From Coriobacteriaceae bacterium (GTDB taxonomy: Bacteria; Actinomycetota; Coriobacteriia; Coriobacteriales; Coriobacteriaceae), in assembly GCA_902363125.1 (NCBI GenBank), contig CABIZD010000011.1, positions 1 through 64,000 on the forward strand: DNA of 64,000 nucleotides, given 5' to 3'. The notes below the pieces were generated by a model. The model saw nothing but the letters and a program-made list of their open reading frames with translations. It had not been told where the DNA came from and ran no database searches. Positions 8,543-17,159 of this stretch are shown piece after piece (within the stretch, counting starts at the first letter, position 1; the number at the start of each line of letters is the position of its first letter). The position numbers and the translations under genes were made by a program.

Positions 8543-8576
8543 GCAGGTAATACGAACAAGTGTTCCTATTACCTGC
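8543..8576 (+). promoter_or_regulatory. SOS (LexA/DinR-type) box inside a larger dyad
   Basis: CGAACAAGTGTTCC (8553-8566) is an exact fit to the Gram-positive DinR/LexA consensus CGAACRNRYGTTYC. It lies inside a longer near-perfect palindrome, GCAGGTAATA (8543-8552) with TATTACCTGC (8567-8576). A weak promoter TTCCTA-17-TAGACT (8563-8591) overlaps its right half, so LexA bound here would block it. It precedes the small membrane peptide gene at 8640. Confidence 0.7.
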
Positions 8577-8613
8577 ATTTTGCGTTAGACTACTGTTATG
8601 GAGCACGGATGGG

Positions 8614-8638
8614 CCAACTCCCTTTAGAAGGGATTTGG
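8614..8638 (+). promoter_or_regulatory. Hairpin masking the ribosome site of the small peptide
   Basis: TCCCTT (8619-8624) pairs with AAGGGA (8628-8633), extended by CCAA/TTGG (8614-8617, 8635-8638), with a three-base loop. AAGGGA is the Shine-Dalgarno sequence of the 8640 start codon, so the mRNA would be translated poorly unless the stem opens. This is typical of type I toxin messages. Confidence 0.65.
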
Positions 8639-8639
8639 T

Positions 8640-8723
8640 ATGAACGTAAGCGATGTTATTTCGTTATTGGCGTTGTTGATTGCGGCTATCGAACTCGGTC
8701 TGTTTATCGGCCGAATGAAATAG
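8640..8723 (+). CDS. 27-residue hydrophobic membrane peptide, candidate type I toxin
   Basis: The peptide starts MNVSDVISLLALL, has one continuous transmembrane stretch of about 20 residues, and ends in the charged tail GRMK. It resembles in build the TxpA/holin-like and TisB toxins of type I toxin-antitoxin systems that depolarise the membrane. An SOS box lies upstream, its ribosome site is masked in a hairpin, and a promoter faces it from the other strand at 8818-8846. A short stem follows the stop codon. Toxicity is inferred; a small non-toxic membrane protein is the alternative. Confidence 0.6.
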   Translation: MNVSDVISLLALLIAAIELGLFIGRMK

Positions 8724-8779
8724 CCGCCCCCGCGTAAGCGAAGACGGCCACTTCTCACGATGAAAACGTGTATCGGAGT

Positions 8780-8804
8780 TGGCAAGACCCGCGGCAACGG
8801 GTGC
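8780..8804. terminator. Candidate 3' hairpin of the peptide mRNA
   Basis: GGCA-AG-ACCCG (8781-8791) pairs with CGGGT-GCC (8798-8805) with a short loop. It would fold in both the peptide mRNA and an antisense RNA from 8811, and is the likely zone of first contact between the two. It is weak as a terminator because T residues are sparse. Confidence 0.35.
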
Positions 8805-8817
8805 CATCCGTGTTCCT

Positions 8818-8846
8818 ATCTTATCTGCAAGCGTTCTGTCGCGCAA
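8818..8846 (-). promoter_or_regulatory. Promoter for an antisense RNA against the small peptide mRNA
   Basis: On the minus strand TTGCGC (8846-8841) and TAAGAT (8823-8818) are spaced exactly 17 nt, a good sigma-70-type promoter. Transcription would start near 8811 and run through the 3' part of the peptide mRNA. No minus-strand gene lies there, so an antisense RNA of the RatA type is the simplest product. Confidence 0.5.
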
Positions 8847-8959
8847 GCGTTGAGGCAAACGATTGAAGGACGCAGACAGGATGTATTTGTGTCCGCACGG
8901 GACCGTAGACTTCTCAATAAGGTTACACACCGGTTTATCCGGCCGTTAGAGGAGCTGCT

Positions 8960-9286
8960 ATGTACGAGCCTTCGCGTGTTCTTCTGTCATTTCACATTGC
9001 AGGATTTCAGTATGCCGATGGCGCTTTGGTCCTAGGCGATCTTAAAGCGGGCGATAAACTGACGCTGTGTGCCGAGCGCGATAATCCCCATGACCCCGAG
9101 GCAGTTGCGATCTACTATGGCAAGACCAAACTTGGCTACGTTCCGGGAAACGAGGTCGGCCCACTGTCCTTGATGATGTATTACGGCCACGAGGACGTAT
9201 TTGAGGCCCGTGTGCAACAGGTTGCCCCCGAGCGCAGCCCGTGGCATCAGGTGCGCGTTGGGCTCTACGTGGTGGATGCTCGCTAG
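8960..9286 (+). CDS. HIRAN domain protein
   Basis: 108 residues made almost wholly of a HIRAN domain: FHIAGFQYADG, then LKAGDKLTLCAERDNPHDPEAVAIYY and LGYVPGNEVGPLS. HIRAN domains bind single-stranded 3' DNA ends in helicases such as HLTF, or occur alone in bacteria with repair genes. The role here is unknown; DNA-end or damage sensing is an inference strengthened only mildly by the SOS box 400 bp upstream. GAGGAG ribosome site at correct spacing. It is followed closely by a small acidic protein gene. Confidence 0.8.
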   Translation: MYEPSRVLLSFHIAGFQYADGALVLGDLKAGDKLTLCAERDNPHDPEAVAIYYGKTKLGYVPGNEVGPLSLMMYYGHEDVFEARVQQVAPERSPWHQVRVGLYVVDAR

Positions 9287-9304
9287 TCGGCAATGGAGGC
9301 TGCC

Positions 9305-9484
9305 ATGTTTGATGACGATGACCTGTTTGATCTGGCAGATGATCCGTTTGAGTGGGATGTGCTACTCGATGACGATGAGCTGGAACAGGACCGTAAGATG
9401 CGGCAGGACAAGAAAACTCAGGGTGACGCTTCGAAAAAGCAAGACAAGCGCCGCCGCGGACTGTTCGGCGGGCTCTTTGGATAA
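9305..9484 (+). CDS. Small acidic/basic protein, unknown function
   Basis: 59 residues. The first half is strongly acidic (MFDDDDLFDLADD...) and the second half basic (KKQDKRRRG) ending in LFGGLFG. GGAGG precedes the ATG at 9305 with 7 nt spacing, better than the in-frame ATG at 9293. It lies 18 bp after the HIRAN gene and so is likely cotranscribed. No known domain is recognised. The polar charge segregation suggests a disordered adaptor. Confidence 0.55.
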   Translation: MFDDDDLFDLADDPFEWDVLLDDDELEQDRKMRQDKKTQGDASKKQDKRRRGLFGGLFG

Positions 9485-9504
9485 CCGCCGCATCGCTACG
9501 TCTG

Positions 9505-9510
9505 TATACT
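9505..9510 (+). promoter_or_regulatory. -10-like box before the phosphoesterase
   Basis: TATACT preceded by TG lies 41 bp before the metallophosphoesterase start. The -35 region is poor, so this is only a possible promoter within the 8960-10096 gene run. Confidence 0.3.
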
Positions 9511-9550
9511 TAGCACGAGTTGGATGCATTGCGAAATGAGGGCATAGACG

Positions 9551-10096
9551 ATGATGTGGTTTACCGCCGACCTGCACCTGGGCGATACGAATATCTTGCA
9601 CGACATGGATCGACCGTTTGATTCGGTCGAGGAGATGAACCGCAAGGTCATCGATGCCATCAATGAGTGCGTGGCTGCGGACGACCGCCTCTATATCCTG
9701 GGAGACTTTACGTATCGCTTGCCCATGGCGGAGGCGGTGCGCCTGCGCGAGCGTATCGAATGCAAGAATGCGACGCTCATCCGCGGTAACCATGACGGCG
9801 ACTGGGAAGATTCCGACGCCCCGCAAATTTGGGAAGACGTGCGCGATTACCTGGAGATTGCTCCCGGCTATGCCAAGGGCCATCGTCTGGTTATGAGCCA
9901 CTACCCCATGCTCAGCTGGAACGGCAAGGCACGTGGCGCCATTATGCTGCATGGGCATATCCACAGCAGGGGTGACCGCACCAACGCACGCAACCGCGAT
10001 CGCGAGCGCCCGATCCTGCGCTATGACGTTGGCCTTGATGCCAACGACTACAGACCCGTAAGCCGCGATCAAATCCTGGGCTTCTTTGGACTGTAA
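9551..10096 (+). CDS. Metallophosphoesterase
   Basis: 181-residue calcineurin-like phosphoesterase. The metal-binding motifs are complete and in order: TADLHLGD (D-x-H), LGDFT (GD), RGNHDGD (GNHD), SHYPM and GHIHSRGD (GHxH). The single-domain size and FTADLHLGDTNI start resemble small phage and bacterial phosphodiesterases of unknown substrate. Two in-frame ATGs overlap at 9551/9554. A strong terminator follows, ending the run that began with the HIRAN gene. Confidence 0.88.
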   Translation: MMWFTADLHLGDTNILHDMDRPFDSVEEMNRKVIDAINECVAADDRLYILGDFTYRLPMAEAVRLRERIECKNATLIRGNHDGDWEDSDAPQIWEDVRDYLEIAPGYAKGHRLVMSHYPMLSWNGKARGAIMLHGHIHSRGDRTNARNRDRERPILRYDVGLDANDYRPVSRDQILGFFGL

Positions 10097-10101
10097 TGCT
10101 C

Positions 10102-10140
10102 GAACCACCACAAAGGGGACAGGCACCTTTGTGGTGGTTC
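10102..10140. repeat. 15 bp inverted repeat hairpin, GGGAC-core family
   Basis: GAACCACCACAAAGG (10102-10116) and its exact complement (10126-10140) enclose GGACAGGCA. The centre matches the GGGACAGG core of the repeats at 144 and 24215, but the arms are unrelated to theirs and still self-complementary. Confidence 0.7.
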
Positions 10141-10141
10141 T

Positions 10142-10176
10142 GGCGCCGTTGCCATTATGGCGGCGGCGCCTTTTTT
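10142..10176 (+). terminator. Rho-independent terminator
   Basis: GGCGCCG/CGGCGCC stem followed by six T residues, ending the metallophosphoesterase transcript and separating it from the DUF2130 gene. Confidence 0.85.
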
Positions 10177-10234
10177 GTCCGCGTGGCGCGGTAGAGTGTA
10201 GGCGGTTGAAATTTGCGTCCATCGAGGAGCTGCT

Positions 10235-11992
10235 ATGAACGAGATCAAGTGCCCGCATTGCGGCGAAGTTTTTAAGGTCGATGCGTCCGGCTATGCGGAT
10301 ATCGTCAAGCAAGTGCGCGATGCCGAGTTCTCGCGCGATCTTGATGAGCGCGTAGCGGCGGCTCGACGCGAGGGCGAGCAGGCGCTGGAGCTTGAGCGTT
10401 CGCGTTCGGCGTCTGCCCTGCAGGAGGCGGAGTCTCAACGCGACGCTCAGCTTGTCGAGCAGAAGAACACTGCGGATCAGAAACTGGCGCAAGAGGTTGC
10501 CAAGCGCGATGCTGAGCTTGCCGAGCTGCGCGCTAAGCTCGAGGGCGCTGCCGCAGAGCGCGAGAGTGCAAGCCAGCGCGCGGCGGTTGAGGCACGAGCC
10601 AATGCTCAAAAAGAGAATGCCGAACTCCAGCGTGAGATTGATAGCCTGCGTGCGCAGCTTGGGCGCAAAGATGACGAAGCAAAGCTTGCCGAGTCGGCGG
10701 CGCGCAACGCTGCTCAAAACGATTTAGCTGCACGTGATGCTCAGATTGCCGAGCTGCAGGCCAAGCTTGCCGCGGCGGACAAGGCCCAGGAGATGGCGCT
10801 TGCCGCCGCTGCGGCTGAGTCGCAGCGCGAGCTCGATGCCGCTCGCAGCGAGGCCGAGCGCGCGCTTACTGACTATCGCGCGACGGTACAAGAGAAGTTT
10901 TCCGCCGCTAAGGCACAGTCCGAGCAAGAGGCCGAGGGTCTGCGTGCCCAGCTGCGCGAGCAGGAACTGATGGCAAAAATGAACCTGTCGGAGGCGGTTG
11001 CCGCGGCGGAGCGAGAGCGCGATGAGGCGCGTGCCAAACTGACGAGCGAGCTGGCGGTGCGCGATTCTCGCGAGGAACAGGCCAAGGCGGCACACGAGCT
11101 CGAGCTTGCGCAGGCCAAGCGTGCGAGCGATGACCTGATTCGCTATAAGGATGAAGAGATCGAGCGCCTTAAGGACATGAAGGTCCGCCTGTCCACCAAG
11201 ATGGTGGGTGAGTCGCTCGAGCAGCACTGCGAGACCGAGTTTAACCGTCTGCGCATGACGGCGTTTCCTAACGCGTACTTCGAGAAGGATAACGATGCGT
11301 CCGAGGGCACCAAGGGCGACTTTATCTTCCGCGAGTGCGACGCAAGCGGTAACGAGGTCATTTCGATTATGTTCGAGATGAAAAACGAGAACGACGAGAC
11401 CGCGACCAAGCATAAAAACGAGGACTTCTTTAAGAAACTCGATCACGATCGTCGCCAGAAAGGCTGTGAGTACGCGGTGCTCTGCACGCTGCTCGAGCCC
11501 GAGAGCGAGCTTTACAACGCGGGAATCGTGGACGTGAGCTATCGCTACGAGAAGATGTACGTGATTCGCCCGCAGTTCTTTATTCCCATGATCACGCTTC
11601 TTCGCAACGCCGCCATGGGTTCGCTTCGCTATAAGCAGGAGCTGGCGGAGTACAAACAGCAGAATATCGACGTTACGAACTTCGAAGCCAAGATGGAGAA
11701 GTTCAAGAATGATTTCGGCCGCAACTACGAGATCGCGAGCCGCAAGTTCCAAACGGCGATCGATGAGATCGACAAGACGATTAGCCACCTGCAGAAAACC
11801 AAGGAGGCGTTGCTGTCCTCCGAGAACAATCTGCGCCTAGCCAACAAGAAGGCGGACGATCTTACCATTCGCAAGCTCACGTGGGGCAACAAGACCATGA
11901 AGGCCGCGTTTGACGAGGCGCGCGGGGCTGCGACAGAGACAAACGATGAGCCAGCCGAGGCGGATTCGTATGAGGTCGAGGGTGCCGAGTAA
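10235..11992 (+). CDS. DUF2130 coiled-coil protein
   Basis: 585 residues. It begins with a zinc-ribbon-like CPHC (residues 6-9), followed by about 300 residues of Ala/Glu/Arg-rich coiled coil, then the DUF2130 domain. In that domain GDFIF and FEMKNE (about residues 360-390) give an Asp...Glu-x-Lys arrangement like a PD-(D/E)XK nuclease core, and a second coiled coil follows near the C-terminus. The overall plan recalls RmuC-type DNA-associated proteins, but the function is not established. Stand-alone gene between two strong terminators. GAGGAG ribosome site. Confidence 0.85.
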   Translation: MNEIKCPHCGEVFKVDASGYADIVKQVRDAEFSRDLDERVAAARREGEQALELERSRSASALQEAESQRDAQLVEQKNTADQKLAQEVAKRDAELAELRAKLEGAAAERESASQRAAVEARANAQKENAELQREIDSLRAQLGRKDDEAKLAESAARNAAQNDLAARDAQIAELQAKLAAADKAQEMALAAAAAESQRELDAARSEAERALTDYRATVQEKFSAAKAQSEQEAEGLRAQLREQELMAKMNLSEAVAAAERERDEARAKLTSELAVRDSREEQAKAAHELELAQAKRASDDLIRYKDEEIERLKDMKVRLSTKMVGESLEQHCETEFNRLRMTAFPNAYFEKDNDASEGTKGDFIFRECDASGNEVISIMFEMKNENDETATKHKNEDFFKKLDHDRRQKGCEYAVLCTLLEPESELYNAGIVDVSYRYEKMYVIRPQFFIPMITLLRNAAMGSLRYKQELAEYKQQNIDVTNFEAKMEKFKNDFGRNYEIASRKFQTAIDEIDKTISHLQKTKEALLSSENNLRLANKKADDLTIRKLTWGNKTMKAAFDEARGAATETNDEPAEADSYEVEGAE

Positions 11993-12011
11993 GGCATAGC
12001 GTATAGCGCAA

Positions 12012-12049
12012 AAGCGGGGCCGCTGGCTATATTGCCAGCGGCCCCGCTT
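12012..12049. terminator. Bidirectional terminator
   Basis: A perfect 16 bp GC-rich stem (12012-12027 with 12034-12049) and a six-base loop, between the convergent DUF2130 and helicase genes. TTCGTTT follows on the plus strand. Confidence 0.75.
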
Positions 12050-12071
12050 CGTTTCGTTCCATTGTGCCCGG

Positions 12072-14753
12072 CTAGTCCTCGAGCAGGTCCTCGATAAAGC
12101 CGACGCGGTAGTTTTTGAAGATGACCTCGCCGCCGTCTTGCGTGGCGTCCAGATCGACATCGCCCATGATGCCAAAATCGTGGTCGCCATCCTCGTCGGC
12201 AAAGATCTGGTGCACGTGCCATACGTGCGCGGTCTTCTCGTCGGACTCGTCAATGGAAAACATCGCGGCGCTGCGGGCATCTCCGTCGGTGAGGATTTCC
12301 TCGTGCTGCTCGTGGTAAGCGTCGAGTGCTTTTTGCCAGCGGATCTCGCTCATGCCCCAGTCGTCGTCGAGCTCGCCCAGCTCGCGAACGTGCTCGCGGG
12401 CGGCAAGGGTCACGCGGCGGAAGAGCGCGTTGCGCACCAATAGCGTGCAGCCGCGACGGTCCGCCACGACCTCGTCGATGCCCTGCGGCGGCGCAGCATC
12501 GAGGGCTGCCGGGTTGCCGGCGTTTTCCCACTCGTCCACCAGGCTCGAGTCCACCGAGCGCACCACAAAGCCCAGCCACGAGATAATGTCGCGCAGGCGC
12601 TCGTCGCGCTTCTCGATGGGCACGGTACGGTCGAGTGAACGGTAGGCCTCTGCCAGGTAGCGCAGTAAAATGCCCTCGGAGCGGGCGATGCCGAGCTTTT
12701 GAATGTAACCCTTAAAATCGCTCGCGCTTTCCAGCATATCGCGCAGGACACTCTTGGGAGAGAGCTGGTAGTCGTTTGCCCAAGGCACTTCCTGGCAGTA
12801 CTTGTCAAAGGCGGCATCGAGCAAATCCTCGAGCGGCTTTTCGTAGGTGACGTCCTGAATGCGCTCCAGACGCTCCTCATAGTCGACGCCGTCAGCCTTC
12901 ATTTCGGCCATCGCGCGGTCGCGCGCGGCGCGCTCCTGTGCGCGCAATACCTGCTTGGGGTCCTCGAGCGTTGCCTCGACCATCGAGATCAGATCCATGG
13001 TATAGGTCTCACTCTCGGGGTCGAGCAGCTCCAGCGCGGCAAGCAAAAACGGCGAGAGCGGCTGATCGAGCGCGAAGTCCTCGGGCAGATCGACCGTCAG
13101 CGCATAGTCGATGTCCGGCGCGGCGTCAGTCGGGGCGTCGGGCGCGGGCGGCACCTCGGTGCGAACGACGACGCCGGAATCGATGAGCGTGGCGAAGATT
13201 TCGTCGGCGCGAACCTCGAGCTTAGCCTTTTCCTCGGGAGTCTGCAGGCTCGTCTCGATGAGGTCGTGTACGCGGGTTCGGGCATCGCCGCCCTGCTCGA
13301 CCACGCTAATCACCATGGAGTGCGTGATGCGCAGGCGCGGCTTGAGCGTCTCGGGCTGCGTCTCGATCAGGCGCTCAAAGGTCTGCTTGTTCCAGGTGAC
13401 AAAGCCCTCGGGGGCCTTTTTCTTTTTAATCTTACGGAGTTTTTTGGGGTCGTCGCCCGCTTTGGCCATAAGCTTGGCGTTTTCGATCTCGTGCTCCGGC
13501 GCCTCGGCAATTACCATACCCTCGGTGTCAAAGCCCGAGCGGCCGGCGCGACCGGCAATCTGGTGGAACTCGCGGGCGCGCAGACGACGCATCTTGTAAC
13601 CGTCGAACTTGGTGAGCGCGGTGAGCACCACGGTGTGGATGGGCACGTTGATGCCGACGCCGAGCGTGTCGGTGCCGCAGATGACGGGCAGCAGGCCCTG
13701 CTGCGCCAGGCGCTCAACCAGTAGGCGATAGCGCGGCAGCATACCGGCGTGGTGCACGCCGACGCCGCAGCCGAGCAGGCGCTTGAGAATCTTGCCGAAG
13801 GCGGTGGAGAAACTCGTGCCTTTGGCAGCTTCCTTAATGGCCTCGCGCTGCTCCTTGCTAGCGATGCCAAAGTTGGCAAGCGACTGTGCCGTGGCAAGCG
13901 CGGCGTCCTGACTAAAGTGCACGATGTAGAGTGGGGCCTCTCCGCGGCGCATGGCGAGCTCGACGGTGCCCTCGAGGGAGGTCGTCACATAGTCGTAGCT
14001 CAGCGGAACAGGGCGCGGGGCGTCGACAACCAGGTCGCAAGCAGCGCCGGTGTGCTCCTCGAGCGAGGCGGCGATGGCGGTGACATCGCCGAGCGTGGCA
14101 CTCATGAGCATAAACTGCGTGTGGGGCAGGGTGAGCAGCGGCACCTGCCATGCCCAGCCGCGGTCGGGGTCGGCAAAGTAGTGGAACTCATCCATGGCTA
14201 CGCAGCCCACATCGGCGTCCTCGCCCTCGCGTAGCGCATCGTTGGCAAGGATTTCGGCCGTGCAGCAGATGACGGGTGCCTTGGTATTGATATGCGTGTC
14301 GCCGGTGATCATGCCGACGTTATCGCGGCCGAGCACCTGCACCAGGTCGAAGAACTTTTCGCTGACCAGAGCCTTGATAGGAGCCGTGTAGTAGCAGCGC
14401 TTGCCCTGTGCCATGCCCATAAAGAGCATGCCCAGCGCGACGAGCGACTTGCCCGATCCGGTCGGCGTGCCCAAAATGACGTGATCGCCGGCGGCCAGGT
14501 CCATGAGGGCCTCTTCTTGGTGATCCCACAGCTCAATGCCACGGTCGCTCGTCCATTCAAAGAAGCGTTCGAAGGCCTGATCGGGCGTGAGCCATGGTTC
14601 GGGCTCACTGCCATCCTCGGGCTCCCACCAGGTGGGGGAGAGCGCGCCGAGCGAGCCGAACTCGGCTTCGGTTCCCGTGCCGCCCGAGAATGAACTGGCG
14701 GCGCCGGCGCCGGAGACGGTGCCGGCGACGGTATCTGTCGTGGTCTGTGCCAT
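12072..14753 (-). CDS. Ski2-like DEAD/DEAH helicase with DUF3516
   Basis: 893-residue superfamily 2 helicase. The N-terminal 45 residues are low-complexity and Gly/Ser/Thr rich. Walker A is GTPTGSGKS (95-103), then DEFH, the SAT motif in LMSATLGD, and motif VI in QIAGRAGRSG. The C-terminal half, with RAQERAARDRAMAEMKADG, fits DUF3516 found in actinobacterial helicases of this type. RNA or DNA unwinding is expected; the substrate is not known. AGAAAG is a weak ribosome site. Monocistronic, convergent with DUF2130. Confidence 0.88.
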   Translation of the reverse strand: MAQTTTDTVAGTVSGAGAASSFSGGTGTEAEFGSLGALSPTWWEPEDGSEPEPWLTPDQAFERFFEWTSDRGIELWDHQEEALMDLAAGDHVILGTPTGSGKSLVALGMLFMGMAQGKRCYYTAPIKALVSEKFFDLVQVLGRDNVGMITGDTHINTKAPVICCTAEILANDALREGEDADVGCVAMDEFHYFADPDRGWAWQVPLLTLPHTQFMLMSATLGDVTAIAASLEEHTGAACDLVVDAPRPVPLSYDYVTTSLEGTVELAMRRGEAPLYIVHFSQDAALATAQSLANFGIASKEQREAIKEAAKGTSFSTAFGKILKRLLGCGVGVHHAGMLPRYRLLVERLAQQGLLPVICGTDTLGVGINVPIHTVVLTALTKFDGYKMRRLRAREFHQIAGRAGRSGFDTEGMVIAEAPEHEIENAKLMAKAGDDPKKLRKIKKKKAPEGFVTWNKQTFERLIETQPETLKPRLRITHSMVISVVEQGGDARTRVHDLIETSLQTPEEKAKLEVRADEIFATLIDSGVVVRTEVPPAPDAPTDAAPDIDYALTVDLPEDFALDQPLSPFLLAALELLDPESETYTMDLISMVEATLEDPKQVLRAQERAARDRAMAEMKADGVDYEERLERIQDVTYEKPLEDLLDAAFDKYCQEVPWANDYQLSPKSVLRDMLESASDFKGYIQKLGIARSEGILLRYLAEAYRSLDRTVPIEKRDERLRDIISWLGFVVRSVDSSLVDEWENAGNPAALDAAPPQGIDEVVADRRGCTLLVRNALFRRVTLAAREHVRELGELDDDWGMSEIRWQKALDAYHEQHEEILTDGDARSAAMFSIDESDEKTAHVWHVHQIFADEDGDHDFGIMGDVDLDATQDGGEVIFKNYRVGFIEDLLED

Positions 14754-14874
14754 GTGGTTGCTTTCTCTCGCGATTGTCCGCCAACTATTATGGCGTAGCG
14801 GCGGCGTGGGGTGCCAGCGCGCGAGAAAATGCAGGAAATGGGCGTTCTGCCCAGCCGTTTAGTGTAGTCGCTAG

Positions 14875-14997
14875 CTAAGTGAGTAGACTTTTTGCGATAT
14901 TGCGAGCACATGGCTTTTGCGCAAGGGTTCTACCTGCGGTTTTATGTTTCGCTATGCGGGCTGTGCTTGGCTATTGCAAAATAGTCTACTCACTTAG
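14875..14997. repeat. TIR element, copy C (123 bp)
   Basis: Ends CTAAGTGAGTAGAC (from 14875) and GTCTACTCACTTAG (to 14997) are inverted repeats, with one extra T near the inner edge of the right arm. The interior is more diverged than A and B but keeps the TACCTGCGG block and the TTTTGCGCAAGG region. It lies in a gap between two minus-strand genes and touches no coding sequence. Confidence 0.8.
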
Positions 14998-15062
14998 GTT
15001 TGAGGGCCGTTCGCTGGCGCCTATTTGCGCTTGTTTGCCAACGCCGCGACCATCAGAAGCCC

Positions 15063-15902
15063 CTAGGACTCTTGCGGTAGACGCTTCTTGCCCTTGCGGG
15101 CACGGTTTCTAAAGTTCTCGACGGCCTCTTCCATGCCCAGAGGCACATAGGCGAGCTCATCGAGGTTATCGGGCAGGTAGCAGGCTAGGCTTTGCTTCTG
15201 CGCGCGGCCCGCCGCGAGCTGTTCATCGCTGGGCTGCGCTCCAGGTGTGGCGCAAATGCCATAGACGGCGGCACCCATCTCGCGCGTGCGGCGCTCGTAC
15301 TCGGTCTCGGGATGCTCGGGATGGTCGCGGCGGACGTCGTCGCTTACCCAAAGCGTATCGTAGCCGGCCGCGGCAAACTGTCCCAGGGCGTAATCGCGCA
15401 ACGGCTTGCTATCGGTGCGCAGCGTGACGGTAGCGCCGGCTGAAAAGAGCGGGCGGTAGAGCATCAGATGGTCGACATGGACGAGTCGTTTTTTAGCGTA
15501 CTTGGCCTTGGGCTGCGGCGTGGGAAAGTTAATGGTGATGGCATCGAGCTCGCCTGCGGCAAACAGCTGTGGCAGCGATGCGGCGCCTCGGGGCAGGACG
15601 AGTGCGTTGGATAGCCCCTGTTCGCAGATTTTCTGCGCGGCATAGGCGATGCAGATGGGCTCCTGGTCCATGCCGATAAAGAGGGTGTCGGGCTCGCGGT
15701 GGGCGCGCTCGACCAGATAGGTTCCCTTGCCACAGCCAAGATCCAGGTGAAGGTGTTCGAAGGGCTTGCTGCCAGCTGGCGCGCAAGCCTCGCGCCAATC
15801 TCCGGCATAAGCCTCGGGGTTCGTCTCGATCGCATCGGCGTAGCGCTCCAGGCGCTTCTCGAGCACAAAGTTCTTAGGCGTGCGAACGTGGACGGCTCCC
15901 AT
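15063..15902 (-). CDS. trmB: tRNA (guanine-N7-)-methyltransferase TrmB
   Basis: 279-residue SAM-dependent methyltransferase expected to make m7G46 in tRNA. The SAM site HLDLGCGKGTYL, the MDQEP acidic loop and the C-terminal TEYERR element match TrmB. The signature usually reading DPWPKKRHxKRR is here FPTPQPKAKYAKKR, so the usual Asp and Trp are missing; catalysis may be altered, or the lineage uses a variant. AAGGAG ribosome site before the ATG. Likely the last gene of a unit with the methyltransferase at 16020. Confidence 0.78.
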   Translation of the reverse strand: MGAVHVRTPKNFVLEKRLERYADAIETNPEAYAGDWREACAPAGSKPFEHLHLDLGCGKGTYLVERAHREPDTLFIGMDQEPICIAYAAQKICEQGLSNALVLPRGAASLPQLFAAGELDAITINFPTPQPKAKYAKKRLVHVDHLMLYRPLFSAGATVTLRTDSKPLRDYALGQFAAAGYDTLWVSDDVRRDHPEHPETEYERRTREMGAAVYGICATPGAQPSDEQLAAGRAQKQSLACYLPDNLDELAYVPLGMEEAVENFRNRARKGKKRLPQES

Positions 15903-16019
15903 GAGGCTCCTTGGTCATAAATGCGAAACGCATGGCCGCGCGTTCCGTCAATGGGTTGAAAAGGGCGGGCATAGATTGCCCGAAAGATGTGGTGCGGCTC
16001 GGCGGCGAGTCGTCGGTGC

Positions 16020-16892
16020 CTACAGGCGCTTGAGAATCACATAGCGGTTGAGCTCGCCGCTACGACCGTCGGCATGGAAGCGCTCAAGCTCGCGCACGGG
16101 GACCTCGCCGCTCTTGTAGAACGTACGGACGCCGCGCACCAGGTCGGTGATCTGCTGATCGTCAAAGTGATGGCAATAGCGGTAGGCGTGGCGGTCGTTT
16201 TGCCAGCCGATGAGGTGGTCGCCGGCTTCAAACTGTGCGGAATCGTAACCCTCAAACGGCGGGGTGAGCTCGGCGCGGGCTTCGGCTCGAACGGCCTTGC
16301 GCGCCATGCGCTCGTCGTTCATAAACTCCCAAAAGCTGATGGCGATGATGCCGCCCGGGCGCGTCTGCCGCACCAGGGCGTCGAGTACGCGTACGCGGTA
16401 CTCGCACGACGGCACGTGGTGCATAAAGCCAAAGCAGACCGAGATGTCGGCGAGCGGGGCGTCGAAAAGCACGTCGGGCGTCTCGGCGGGGTTGAGCTTC
16501 ATGAGGGCGTCGAGCACGTCGAGCTCCTGGAAGTGCAGGTTGGGAATGCGCAGGGCATGGCCATGTGCATCGATAGCCAAATCTTGACACGAGTCGACAC
16601 CATAGAACTCAAACGGGCAGCTGGCATCTGCCGAGGGGTTTGCGCCGTCGACGCCCTTGGCGGCAAGTGCGCCGCCGGCGGCAAAATTCTCGAATCGCAT
16701 ATTGCCGCAGGCAAGATCGAAGACGCGGACGGGATGCTCGATCGTGGCGACGTCGAGCTGCCCGAGCGCGATGTCCATGGTGCGCACCCAGCCGGGCCAC
16801 GGGGCCTGGCGCGTATCGGAGAAGGAGGCGGAGTGCTCGCGATAGAACGTGTTGTTGAGCTGGATGAGCGATGAGGCGAAATCGCGGTTCAC
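16020..16892 (-). CDS. Class I SAM-dependent methyltransferase
   Basis: About 290 residues. The SAM-binding motif VFDLACGNMRFENF and the later DVSFCFGFMHHVPS-like region mark a Rossmann-fold methyltransferase (methyltransf_25/11 type); the substrate is unknown. A GTG start at 16892 is chosen since GGAGGGAG lies 9 nt upstream, while an ATG further up has no ribosome site. It sits upstream of trmB on the same strand with a 117 bp gap. Confidence 0.75.
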   Translation of the reverse strand: MNRDFASSLIQLNNTFYREHSASFSDTRQAPWPGWVRTMDIALGQLDVATIEHPVRVFDLACGNMRFENFAAGGALAAKGVDGANPSADASCPFEFYGVDSCQDLAIDAHGHALRIPNLHFQELDVLDALMKLNPAETPDVLFDAPLADISVCFGFMHHVPSCEYRVRVLDALVRQTRPGGIIAISFWEFMNDERMARKAVRAEARAELTPPFEGYDSAQFEAGDHLIGWQNDRHAYRYCHHFDDQQITDLVRGVRTFYKSGEVPVRELERFHADGRSGELNRYVILKRL

Positions 16893-17159
16893 GGCGCGGA
16901 ACTCCCTCCGTTGGCGGTGCGGAATTAACAGTACGACCATACTACCGTTAACGCCGCAACGGGGACAACCAAGCTACGGGTCATTGCTTTGTTTGGACAC
17001 ATTTCCGCAGCTCATATGCACCCGCAACCGCCGGTTGTCAAAAATCTCACTAGAATAGGTGGCATGTTTTTGGCGGTGGCGGATAGATTTTTAACTGTGC
17101 AAGGCGCCTTAAGAACAAAAACGGTCCGGCGGCACGGCTGGCATCACATAGGAGGAACC

